Positions 43,203 through 50,836 of a stretch of DNA of 64,000 nucleotides are shown in pieces; positions within the stretch are counted from its first letter, which is position 1; the number at the start of each line of letters is the position of its first letter. A program made the position numbers and the translations under genes. The notes below the pieces were generated by a model that ran no database searches, was not told where the DNA came from, and saw nothing but the letters and a program-made list of their open reading frames with translations. The stretch spans positions 310,001 to 374,000 of the forward strand of contig NZ_FNOS01000003.1 of assembly GCF_900107115.1 (NCBI RefSeq). Direction: 5' to 3'. This DNA comes from Salimicrobium album (lineage in GTDB: Bacteria; Bacillota; Bacilli; Bacillales; Halobacillaceae).

Positions 43203-44546
43203 ATGTCATCCACCATGCTTATTCTTATCGCCGTAGCGGGAATTTTCGGCCTGCTATTTCTCGTGATCCGGACGAAACTGCACGCGTTCGTTTCCCTTAT
43301 GATCGTCAGCCTTCTCGTCGGTATCGCTGCCGGAATGCCTCTCGGAGAAGTCATCACTACTGTAGAAGAGGGGATGGGCGGCACTCTCGGGTTCGTCGCC
43401 ATCGTCGTCGGGCTTGGAGCCATGTTCGGAAAAATGCTCGAAGTCTCGGGCGGAGTGGAACGTCTCGCCCAGTCCCTGCTCGGACGATTCGGGGAGGATA
43501 AATCCCAGTGGGCTCTCGGCATCGCCGGTTTCCTCGTCGCTATTCCCGTCTTTTTCGACGTAGGATTCATCATCCTCGTTCCTATTGTATACGGACTTGC
43601 GAAGAAATCCGGCAAGTCGCTCTTGTACTACGGCATTCCGCTTCTTGCAGGACTCGCCGTCACGCACAGTTACATACCGCCGACTCCGGGACCTATTGCT
43701 GTCGCAGACCTTATCGGAGCGGATCTCGGCTGGGTCATCTTCTTCGGTGTACTCGCCGGTATTCCGTCGATGATCATCGCAGGACCGCTGTTCGGCCGCT
43801 ACATTGCGAAAAGAATCGATGTCGCCGTACCGGACTACATGGATTTCGAAGAAAAAGAATATGAAAAAGATCTGCCAAGTTTCTGGATGATTACTTCCAT
43901 TATTCTTGTGCCTCTCGTTCTGATACTTGTTAATACGGCCTCCACCATCATTTTCCCGGAAGGAAGCACTGTACGTTCCATTACCACTTTTGTCGGTAAT
44001 CCGATTGTGGCACTGACGATCGCCACGCTGCTTACATTCCGGATTCTCGGAACGAAAAGAGGCTACTCCCGTCAGGAAGTGCAGGACATCGCTACGAAAG
44101 CGCTTGAACCTGCAGGGATTATCATTCTTGTCACCGGCGCCGGTGGCGTATTCAAGGAAATGCTCATCCAGTCCGGAGTCGGAGACGTGCTCGGGGAAAT
44201 GATGGCAGGTTCCCCGCTGCCGCCGATCCTTCTCGCCTTCCTTATCGCTGCCATCGTCCGCGTAGCCCAGGGCTCTGCAACCGTGTCCATGGTTACGGCA
44301 GCCGGGCTTATATCTCCGGTCATCGATGTAGCCGGTCTCGAAGGTGCCGCTCTCGGCCTGATCGTCATTTCGATTGCCGCAGGAGCTACGGTGCTCTCTC
44401 ACGTAAACGACTCGGGTTTCTGGCTCGTGAACCGCTTCTTCGGTCTTGACGTTAAGGACACCCTGAAGACGTGGACCGTCATGGAAACGCTGATCGGTCT
44501 GGTCGGGCTCACCGTAGCACTCATTCTCGGACTTTTCATTACGTAA
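43203..44546 (+). CDS. gntP: GntP family gluconate permease
   Basis: A 447-residue proton symporter with about twelve to fourteen hydrophobic helices. The family signature segments are visible: VVEEGMGGTLGFVAIVVGLGAMFGKMLE, HSYIPPTPGPIAVADLIGADLG and AIVRVAQGSATVSMVTAAGL with VLSHVNDSGFWLVN. It takes up gluconate or a related sugar acid. AGGAGG is 8 nt upstream of the ATG. Divergent rpiR-type regulator and cre-like sites suggest induction by substrate and repression by glucose. No gluconate kinase is adjacent. Confidence 0.93.
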   Translation: MSSTMLILIAVAGIFGLLFLVIRTKLHAFVSLMIVSLLVGIAAGMPLGEVITTVEEGMGGTLGFVAIVVGLGAMFGKMLEVSGGVERLAQSLLGRFGEDKSQWALGIAGFLVAIPVFFDVGFIILVPIVYGLAKKSGKSLLYYGIPLLAGLAVTHSYIPPTPGPIAVADLIGADLGWVIFFGVLAGIPSMIIAGPLFGRYIAKRIDVAVPDYMDFEEKEYEKDLPSFWMITSIILVPLVLILVNTASTIIFPEGSTVRSITTFVGNPIVALTIATLLTFRILGTKRGYSRQEVQDIATKALEPAGIIILVTGAGGVFKEMLIQSGVGDVLGEMMAGSPLPPILLAFLIAAIVRVAQGSATVSMVTAAGLISPVIDVAGLEGAALGLIVISIAAGATVLSHVNDSGFWLVNRFFGLDVKDTLKTWTVMETLIGLVGLTVALILGLFIT

Positions 44547-44554
44547 CGGATAAT

Positions 44555-44598
44555 CGTGACATTGAAGACCCTTCATGCGGTCTCAGTGTCACGTTTTT
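44555..44598 (+). terminator. Terminator after gntP (first array unit)
   Basis: A 15-bp stem with one bulged A (CGTGACATTGAAGACC against GGTCTCAGTGTCACG, loop CTTCATGC) followed by TTTTT, 8 nt after the gntP stop. Confidence 0.88.
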
Positions 44599-44697
44599 AC
44601 GTTAATCGTGCCCATCGGAGCCGTTTTACACTTCTGAAGGGCACGTATTCATGATTATCGTTCCCTTCCGAAGACATCCGGGAGTCTGAAGGGAACG
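44555..44697. repeat. Palindrome array B, three 39-nt units at 52-bp period
   Basis: Units at 44555-44593, 44607-44645 and 44659-44697 are each exactly 39 nt, with 13-nt spacers ending TAAT, TAAT and TTAT. Outer stems are CGTGACA/TGTCACG, CGTGCCC/GGGCACG and CGTTCCCTTC/GAAGGGAACG, so the sequences change while pairing is kept. The third stem extends to 15 bp (ATTATCG.../...CGATAAT). The first unit ends in TTTTT and can be the gntP terminator. Confidence 0.85.
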
Positions 44698-44713
44698 ATA
44701 ATCGTAATATTTC

Positions 44714-44768
44714 AAAAAAAAGACACCCCTAAAACCGAACATTCAGAGTTCGATTTTGGTGGTGTCTG
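44714..44768 (-). terminator. Terminator after zinc-ribbon gene
   Basis: On the minus strand AGACACCACCAAAATCGAAC pairs with GTTCGGTTTTAGGGGTGTCT, followed by TTTTTT; a weaker T run exists on the plus strand. Confidence 0.88.
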
Positions 44769-44815
44769 TTATTTATAAAGCGTAACACTTCAATGTCTTC
44801 TGTACCCCGGTCCTC

Positions 44816-45259
44816 TCACTCCCACGTACCACCTATTCCTTTCTCAAGGCTTTTTTCCCGGCAGAACGGGCAGCGGGCCATTTCCAGCCAGTCGAGAGAA
44901 AGAATGCGTACATTTTCACTGCGGCATTTCGTACAGCGGGGGTAGTTGTGGGAATGAGAGCCGTCTTCGAACAGAAATTTGATAGTCGGGCGGCTGCTTA
45001 AACATAAACACTCCTGACACTGGGTGAGCTGGAAGCTGAACTGATAGTCGTTCACCTCTTTATCTTCGAGCAGCTCCTCCAGTTCCTTCCGTTCCCAGTA
45101 CGGAAATTCACCGAGGCATCTTGCGAGAGAACTGTGAAACATGCCAAGACCGAAGCGAAAATTCCCCGAATATCCGCATCCACGGCACCTTACTTCTGAC
45201 GTTACCCCATAGGACCGCCTCCGGCATATATTTTTTGATTTATCCTTATTATACTCCAT
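44816..45259 (-). CDS. Zinc-ribbon protein of unknown function
   Basis: A protein of up to 147 residues with four Cys pairs: CRGC, CQEC, CTKC and CPFC, suggesting two zinc ribbons. Between them is a helical, charged region. I do not recognise a named family. The start is uncertain: ATG 45259 has a poor ribosome site, while the good GGAGGCGG site downstream leads only to an out-of-frame ATG. A perfect TATAAT sits just after ATG 45259, hinting that transcription begins later and that the true start is closer to the first Cys pair, perhaps a rare codon. Confidence 0.6.
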   Translation of the reverse strand: MEYNKDKSKNICRRRSYGVTSEVRCRGCGYSGNFRFGLGMFHSSLARCLGEFPYWERKELEELLEDKEVNDYQFSFQLTQCQECLCLSSRPTIKFLFEDGSHSHNYPRCTKCRSENVRILSLDWLEMARCPFCREKSLEKGIGGTWE

Positions 45260-45340
45260 TTCCCGGAAAACGTTTAACGATAAGTCGCTCACAGTCCGGA
45301 TGGACGCAGAGGTTCTGTATACCCGGGGTGCCTCGGCTTA

Positions 45341-45874
45341 TTATTTCCAAATGTGATAGTACGTCTTCGCTTCTTCCGGATCATCCACGTTGTCGATCAG
45401 CCCTTTCGCCTGTTCATCGATATAAGGATCGTTATCCCTTTTATAAAGAGCAGCGAGTCCTCTTAGAATGTCTTCGCGAAGAAGTGTGCCATTTTTCTCC
45501 CCGGCGGCTGTATAAAATCTTTCAATCATAGATCCGGTCACAAGGTTCTTCTGCCGGGCACCTCCGAGAGCGATCCGCCATACCGACTGCAGAGCACGGC
45601 GCGCTGCAGTGGAATCTTCATCTTTTGTCACCTGCCATACGTTTTGGAAATCGCGCATGATCCGGTCTTCCGGGTCACTGACAGCAAGATAGGACAGGAA
45701 CTGAGCGGCTTCCGACCTCAGGCGTGCACCTTCATCATCGAGGAATCCGACGAGTCTGTCCCACACTTCATAACTCCATGATACTTCCGTTTCCATTTCT
45801 TCAAGGAGGGTCCGGTGTGCTTCCACGGAACCGTTCCTCCATTCTTCAAACAGCTGTTCTATACGGTTATCCAT
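45341..45874 (-). CDS. HEAT-repeat-like helical protein
   Basis: A 177-residue acidic, all-helical protein. Repeating pairs of helices such as WDRLVGFLDDEGARLRSEAAQFLSYLAV and STAARRALQSVWRIAL resemble HEAT repeats, which make protein-binding scaffolds. No catalytic motif is visible. The start is ATG 45874 after AAAGGAGGATT. It is followed on the same strand by the zinc-ribbon gene 82 nt on, so the two might be cotranscribed. Function unknown. Confidence 0.65.
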   Translation of the reverse strand: MDNRIEQLFEEWRNGSVEAHRTLLEEMETEVSWSYEVWDRLVGFLDDEGARLRSEAAQFLSYLAVSDPEDRIMRDFQNVWQVTKDEDSTAARRALQSVWRIALGGARQKNLVTGSMIERFYTAAGEKNGTLLREDILRGLAALYKRDNDPYIDEQAKGLIDNVDDPEEAKTYYHIWK

Positions 45875-46009
45875 AACGAAATCCTCCTTTTCTTCCTACC
45901 ATATCATTTTCCCGGAAAGAGTGCGGAATAACAGGATGCGTCATTTATTTTTATTTTGTCGCCCCGGTAGTTATACTGGTCTTATAGTCTTGGAAAAGGA
46001 GTGATTCTG

Positions 46010-46123
46010 ATGGGCAAACTTGACCAAAAAACAGCAATCATCAACCGAATTTCTTTGCACAAAAAAGTTGTGCAGGAGACGTTACATACAAAAGGAGGAC
46101 ATACATATGAAAAAACAGGTTAA
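46010..46123 (+). CDS. 37-codon leader ORF overlapping the NUDIX gene start
   Basis: A short frame (starting MGKLDQKTAIINRISLHK) preceded by an AAAAGGAGTGATT ribosome site. It ends 17 nt inside the NUDIX gene, in another frame, so its translation would pass over that gene's own AAGGAGG site. A small hairpin (TGCACA/TGTGCA) lies in its middle. It may be a coupling or attenuating leader, or a small protein. The strong ribosome site is the main support. Confidence 0.5.
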   Translation: MGKLDQKTAIINRISLHKKVVQETLHTKGGHTYEKTG

Positions 46124-46502
46124 AGTCGTGGCAGCCATTATCGAGAACGAGAAAGAGGAAATTCTCTGTGCACTCCGTTCTCCCGATATGAGTATCCCGA
46201 ATATGTGGGAGTTCCCCGGCGGAAAAGTCGAAAACGGGGAATCTCTGCAGGAAGCGCTTGAACGGGAAATCCAGGAAGAACTCGGCTGCAGCATCCGGGC
46301 CGGCGAAGTTTTTAACCGGAACGTGCATGAATACGATTCGTTCGTCATTGAACTGATCGCCATCAAAGCCCGGCTTCTCGAGGGGGAGCCGGAACCGAAA
46401 GAACACGCCAAGCTCGTATGGCTGAAACAGGAGCACCTTCCTTCCCTCGTCTGGGCTCCCGCCGACATTCCGGCAGTCGAAGAACTTACACCTTCTCGGT
46501 AA
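46107..46502 (+). CDS. NUDIX (d)NTP pyrophosphohydrolase, NudG/MutT-like
   Basis: A 131-residue housecleaning hydrolase. The NUDIX box GGKVENGESLQEALEREIQEELG fits G-x5-E-x7-R-E-U-x-E-E-x-G. VVAAIIE at the start and LVW...LVWAPADIP at the end match E. coli NudG, known to hydrolyse 5-methyl- and 5-hydroxy-dCTP as well as oxidised purine triphosphates. The start is ATG 46107 after AAAGGAGG. It is tail to tail with, and overlaps by 17 bp, a restriction enzyme gene of the type that attacks 5-methylcytosine DNA. The substrate is inferred. Confidence 0.85.
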   Translation: MKKQVKVVAAIIENEKEEILCALRSPDMSIPNMWEFPGGKVENGESLQEALEREIQEELGCSIRAGEVFNRNVHEYDSFVIELIAIKARLLEGEPEPKEHAKLVWLKQEHLPSLVWAPADIPAVEELTPSR

Positions 46503-49296
46503 GTTCCGTAAACAGCTGTTCCGGCAGCTGGTGATGCAAAGCGATCTGCACTTCTACCGGCTGTTCTCCTCTCCAGGAGAGAGCGTCCCCTTCTCCGATA
46601 TAGATATACGGTTCCGTAAACCCGTTTTCAATCTGCTTATACTTGCGGACGAACAAGTGCAGCCGGATACCCCGCTCGCGGTTATGAAGAATATTTTTCC
46701 CCCGTTCGGAGTCCTGCCTCGTACTGTTCGGAGTTTCCCACTGGAACTGCGCGCGGCTGATCAATTTATCATTGTAGTTGATGCTTTCTTTAATATCCGC
46801 CTCTTTGTGCAGATCGATGAACAGAAAATAGTCATTCCCGTTCTGTAACAGTCCGGAGCCCCGGAATGCAGAATGACTCTTACGGTAGTTCGACAGAAGA
46901 GCCGCATCCGCCATCTGATACTGTTCATACAGTTTGAAATGAGGTGTCCCGTAATAACGGGAGCCGAATTCCCGTTCGTATCTCAACAGTCCGTATTCGA
47001 GTACGTCTAATATATAGGCACGGTACTCCGGATTGTTCAGCAGTTTGTCGAATAATAAAGTACGCTCGGCCCTCTCCCCATCATAAGACACGAGTTTCGG
47101 CGTCCTTTCCCGCATCCCGGAGTCGAAAAATTCCTGGTTCACGTAACAGAGGGCGTGTTCAACACTCACTTCCGGAACCTCTTCCACCCACTTCTCTATT
47201 TCCGAATGTGCTTCTGCAGTTGTAATCAATCGTTTATGGGCGAGCGCCCGAAGCAGGGCGAAGTCATAGCTCCGTTTAAGCGGAAGCATCGATGAAAGCC
47301 ATTTGAGCGTTTTGATAAACGTCTCATCTGCGCTCAGTTCTTTAAGATGATCGTCTTTTTCCGTGGCTGCGACGAATTCCAGGTATGTATTCTTCTTCCT
47401 GATGAAAGAAACCGGATCCGGAGCGTTTTCGTACGTATAGTAATCCATCAGCCAGTGCGGAGTCTTTCCGGCCCGGACACGTTTGAACTCCTGGTACTGA
47501 TCACGGAGATATTTCATCGACATGAAGGACTCCCGGTCAATCTGAGTCAGAATCCTCTCTTTTGAAATTTCATCCATTTCGATATGAGTGGTTCCCGGCA
47601 GATGAGCGAAACCGGTAGATATAGCGACTTTCAGACTTTCTTTATCGTAATAGCGCTGCCCGTTCAAAGCGATAGCGATGAGAAATGTCTTCGCGTGGTT
47701 ACCGATGAAATCAAGCACCGTCAGGAATTCTTTTCCCGCATGCTTCCGAAGGCCCCGCCCCAGCTGCTGGATGAAAATGATCGGTGAATTCGTAGGTCTG
47801 AGCATCAGCACCGTATTTACAGAAGGGATGTCGACCCCTTCGTTGAAAATATCCACCGTAAACAGAAACTCGATCTCCGACTCGTCCGATTCCAGGCGGC
47901 GTATGGCTTCCTGCCGTTCTACACCCTTGTTCTCTCCATCCAAAGCAAGACTCGGAATGCCGCGCTTCCGGAACTCTTCAGCCATGTATCCGGCGTGCTC
48001 CCGGCTGGCACAAAATCCGAGACCTTTTCTCTTCTCCCCGTCCCACCCGTAAAACTCCATGTTTTCGATAATAAAATCGACGCGTTCGTTCACTTTCAGT
48101 CTTCTCGTTATTTCGTCAATATCGTCAACAGATACGTCGCTAAGATCTACATTGTCGATATCCGTTATTCCGAAATAGTGGAAAGGAACGATAATATCGT
48201 CCTCAAGAGCGTCATGCAGACGCACCTCCAGTGCCACGTTCTCATCGAACTGTTCAAAGATCGACTGCTGGTCCCCCCGCTCCGGAGTCGCCGTCATCCC
48301 GAGCGTAAAGTCGGCATCAAAATATTCGAAGACTTCCTGATACGTCGGAGCCGTGACGTGATGCGCTTCATCGTAAATGATGTAATCAAAGGCCCCGGGA
48401 TCAAAGGAATTATAATAGTTATGAAGCGTGCGGATGTTAGCGAACAGATAGTCCGCTTCCAGATCTTTCTGTGTACCGGTCAACAGTCCGAAAGATACGT
48501 GAAAGTTATGTAAGAAATATTCGAACGTCTCCTTCGCTTTCTGCAGGATCTCCTCGCGGTGCACGACGAACAACAGCCGCTTCGGCCGTTCCCGGCGTAC
48601 GTCAAAAGCCGACATATACGTCTTCCCGGTACCGGTAGCCGCAACGACGAGCGCCTTCTTCTCCCCGATACTACGGAGCCGTTCGAGGTTCTCCATAGCC
48701 CGTGTCTGCATACTGTTCGGCGTCACGTACGTACTTTTTTCATAAACGAGAGACTGGTGAGTGACAGTCTCTTTCAGGTTACGGACGAGCTCGGTATAAT
48801 CATGCAGAAACTCATCATCCACCCTGCGGCTTTTTTCCCACAGATCATTGAATTCGTTGATCACCCGGTCCATGAACGCGGCATGCTGTTTGGAAATAAG
48901 TTCGACATTCCACTCCACGTTACTTTTCAGTGCGTGCTGGGTAATGTTGGAGGACCCGATAATCACTTTGTAACAGTCTTCGTATTCAAATATGTACGCT
49001 TTCGTATGAAAACCGGTCTTATCGGTGACGAACACCTTCGATTCAATAAGCGGGAACTCTCTCAGCTTCCGCAGTGCCTCAGGATCGGTGAAATTCAGAT
49101 AAGTGGAAGTGAGAATTTTCCCTTCCACACCTGCTGTCTCCGCTTCCTTCAATGCTTCCAGCAGCAGCTGAAGACCGCTGAAGTTGAGAAAGGCGACACT
49201 GAAATAAAAGGAGCGGCACGTCTCAAGAGAGGTTTTCAACTCCTGCAGAAGACTTTCCGTCTGTGTATTCACAATAAGTCGTGGTTCATTCGGCAT
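46486..49296 (-). CDS. SauUSI-like type IV restriction enzyme (PLD-helicase-DUF3427)
   Basis: A 936-residue protein with three parts. Residues 1-160 are a phospholipase-D-type nuclease with His97-x-Lys99 in GFHTKAYIFEYED and GSSN at 114-117. Residues 195-560 are a superfamily 2 helicase with Walker A AATGTGKT (219-226), DEAH (309-312), TATPER and QQLGRGLRK. The C-terminal 300 residues match DUF3427. The same order and near-same length (953) occur in Staphylococcus SauUSI, an ATP-dependent enzyme that cuts DNA with 5-methyl- or 5-hydroxymethylcytosine. It should therefore act against modified foreign DNA. No methylase is nearby, as expected for type IV. Confidence 0.88.
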   Translation of the reverse strand: MPNEPRLIVNTQTESLLQELKTSLETCRSFYFSVAFLNFSGLQLLLEALKEAETAGVEGKILTSTYLNFTDPEALRKLREFPLIESKVFVTDKTGFHTKAYIFEYEDCYKVIIGSSNITQHALKSNVEWNVELISKQHAAFMDRVINEFNDLWEKSRRVDDEFLHDYTELVRNLKETVTHQSLVYEKSTYVTPNSMQTRAMENLERLRSIGEKKALVVAATGTGKTYMSAFDVRRERPKRLLFVVHREEILQKAKETFEYFLHNFHVSFGLLTGTQKDLEADYLFANIRTLHNYYNSFDPGAFDYIIYDEAHHVTAPTYQEVFEYFDADFTLGMTATPERGDQQSIFEQFDENVALEVRLHDALEDDIIVPFHYFGITDIDNVDLSDVSVDDIDEITRRLKVNERVDFIIENMEFYGWDGEKRKGLGFCASREHAGYMAEEFRKRGIPSLALDGENKGVERQEAIRRLESDESEIEFLFTVDIFNEGVDIPSVNTVLMLRPTNSPIIFIQQLGRGLRKHAGKEFLTVLDFIGNHAKTFLIAIALNGQRYYDKESLKVAISTGFAHLPGTTHIEMDEISKERILTQIDRESFMSMKYLRDQYQEFKRVRAGKTPHWLMDYYTYENAPDPVSFIRKKNTYLEFVAATEKDDHLKELSADETFIKTLKWLSSMLPLKRSYDFALLRALAHKRLITTAEAHSEIEKWVEEVPEVSVEHALCYVNQEFFDSGMRERTPKLVSYDGERAERTLLFDKLLNNPEYRAYILDVLEYGLLRYEREFGSRYYGTPHFKLYEQYQMADAALLSNYRKSHSAFRGSGLLQNGNDYFLFIDLHKEADIKESINYNDKLISRAQFQWETPNSTRQDSERGKNILHNRERGIRLHLFVRKYKQIENGFTEPYIYIGEGDALSWRGEQPVEVQIALHHQLPEQLFTELTEKV

Positions 49297-49397
49297 ACCT
49301 TCACCTCTGATTCTGGAAATAATTTGTATCCATCGTATATGAGTTTTCCCGATCGATCAATGACAATAGTTTCCAGGACTCTTGATGTTACGGACGC

Positions 49398-49433
49398 AAA
49401 AAGCAGCCGGCTTTCTGGCCGACTGCCGCTTTC
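49398..49433 (-). terminator. Terminator after FxLYD lipoprotein gene
   Basis: On the minus strand GCAGTCGGC pairs with GCCGGCTGC, followed by TTTTT. Confidence 0.78.
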
Positions 49434-49451
49434 TTATGTCCCTGGACCCCT

Positions 49452-50291
49452 TTAAAATCCCCAGTCCCAACCGTAAGCTTTCACTTCTACGTCTTTCACT
49501 TTTCCGGCGTTTTCAGCAGGTATCTCAGGGTAAGTAAGTTCGAATCCTGCTTCACTCCCCGCGTTCACACTGACAGAAATGCTATCGGTCAGGACACCGA
49601 GGAGAGAACCATCTTCTGCATAAAGCCCTGCAGCAATCCTGATATCCTCCTGCACATCTCCGGTCGTATTTTCAACGATTCCTGTGACTCGATACGGGGT
49701 ATATTCGTCCCCATGGCCATGCTGAACACTTTTCACCTCCATTAAATTCGCGTCTTCTCCAAAAGCTTCCCGGTATTCAAAGTTGTACGTCGTATGATCA
49801 AACTCTTCCGGATCGGTCACTGCATCCAAAGTAGTTGTCTGGGATACGAAAGCCGTCTCACCCGGCTTCAAAACTTCCGGCGTTGCACTGTTCATGGCAT
49901 CGGTACCAAGAACCGACCCTTCTCCGTTCATAAAATTCATCTGTACTTCCCCGATCACTACCGGAACATTACCGGTGTTCTCCAATACCGCTGCAGAATG
50001 AACCCAGAGAGAATCTATGGAGTCCACCCATGCGCCACCAGTCTGATCAGTTATCTCCACAGCTGCACTTACGTTTTCTTCGCTTTTTTCTTCTTGCGCT
50101 TCATCTGGAGCTGCTTCTGTCGATTGTTCCTCCACCGGTACTTCCGCTTTTTCCTTCTGTCCCTCGGCCGCTTCCACCTCTTCACTTTCCGGAGCATCCC
50201 CGGTAGTTTCTCCGACCATATCCTCCCCTGTGCTGCACGCCGTTAACACCAAAAAAATCATGAAGATAGAAAAAAGTATTATCCTCTTCAT
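49452..50291 (-). CDS. FxLYD-type lipoprotein
   Basis: A 279-residue secreted lipoprotein. The signal peptide ends in VLTAC with Cys19 lipidated. An acidic linker of about 55 residues, rich in Glu, Ala and Pro, follows. Two Ig-like domains come next, of the FxLYD type (SAAVLENTGNVPVVIGEVQMNF...LGTD and VTGIVENTTGDVQEDIRIAAGLYAEDGSLLGV). Such proteins sit on the outer face of the membrane; the role is unknown. It lies 13 nt after a small membrane protein gene, probably one operon. Confidence 0.8.
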   Translation of the reverse strand: MKRIILFSIFMIFLVLTACSTGEDMVGETTGDAPESEEVEAAEGQKEKAEVPVEEQSTEAAPDEAQEEKSEENVSAAVEITDQTGGAWVDSIDSLWVHSAAVLENTGNVPVVIGEVQMNFMNGEGSVLGTDAMNSATPEVLKPGETAFVSQTTTLDAVTDPEEFDHTTYNFEYREAFGEDANLMEVKSVQHGHGDEYTPYRVTGIVENTTGDVQEDIRIAAGLYAEDGSLLGVLTDSISVSVNAGSEAGFELTYPEIPAENAGKVKDVEVKAYGWDWGF

Positions 50292-50304
50292 AACTCCCTC
50301 TCCC

Positions 50305-50646
50305 TTACGCAGCTTCCTGCTGTATTTTTTCTTTTCTAAAAATACCCATCAGACCTGCCGGGACAAGAAATAAAGCCGGAACCACTCCGAAAAGACTAAT
50401 GGAAATCAGAATAGCGATACCGCTGATCAGCATCAGCCATCCACCAAGAACGGCCTTGAATTTGACGACTACGGCCCCTACAACAGCTAGACTGCTAAAA
50501 ATAAAGGCGCTTGCTCCAAGATTCCCGAGCTCACTTGTCTCATTAAAAGCTGCATCCACCGAACCGATAAACAATGCAAAAAAAGCTCCGCCAAAACCGA
50601 TTAATCCTCCTATAATCCCTAACGCCATCTCTGTCATTCTGCTCAT
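50305..50646 (-). CDS. DUF4064-like small membrane protein
   Basis: A 113-residue membrane protein with three or four hydrophobic helices, Gly-rich in the first (MALGIIGGLIGFGGAFFALFIG), and a short charged tail. It resembles the DUF4064 family of Bacillota, function unknown. Tandem ATGs follow GGGAGGG; the second has better spacing. It precedes the FxLYD lipoprotein gene by 13 nt, suggesting a joint envelope function. Confidence 0.72.
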   Translation of the reverse strand: MSRMTEMALGIIGGLIGFGGAFFALFIGSVDAAFNETSELGNLGASAFIFSSLAVVGAVVVKFKAVLGGWLMLISGIAILISISLFGVVPALFLVPAGLMGIFRKEKIQQEAA

Positions 50647-50836
50647 CATCCACCCTCCCTTCCGATTTTATTACCTATATTATAAAATTAATTATCTGAA
50701 AATTCTATACATTTATAATGTGGGCGCAAAAAAATGTCACCACTTAACATTTAACAGAATTTTTTGTAAATAATATGGAAGGCTTATCCAATCTCCTCTA
50801 TACTTGGACGTAGGCTGAAATACAGGAGGTACGAAA

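Noticed and set aside
43254-44576. 440-codon open frame on the minus strand opposite gntP
   Set aside because: Its low-complexity, Asp/Glu/Gly/His-rich composition is the reverse-strand image of a membrane protein; gntP itself is certain.
44555-44697. CRISPR array
   Set aside because: The 39-nt units vary in their middles and the spacers are only 13 nt; no cas gene is in the window. The constant part is the paired ends, not a fixed repeat.
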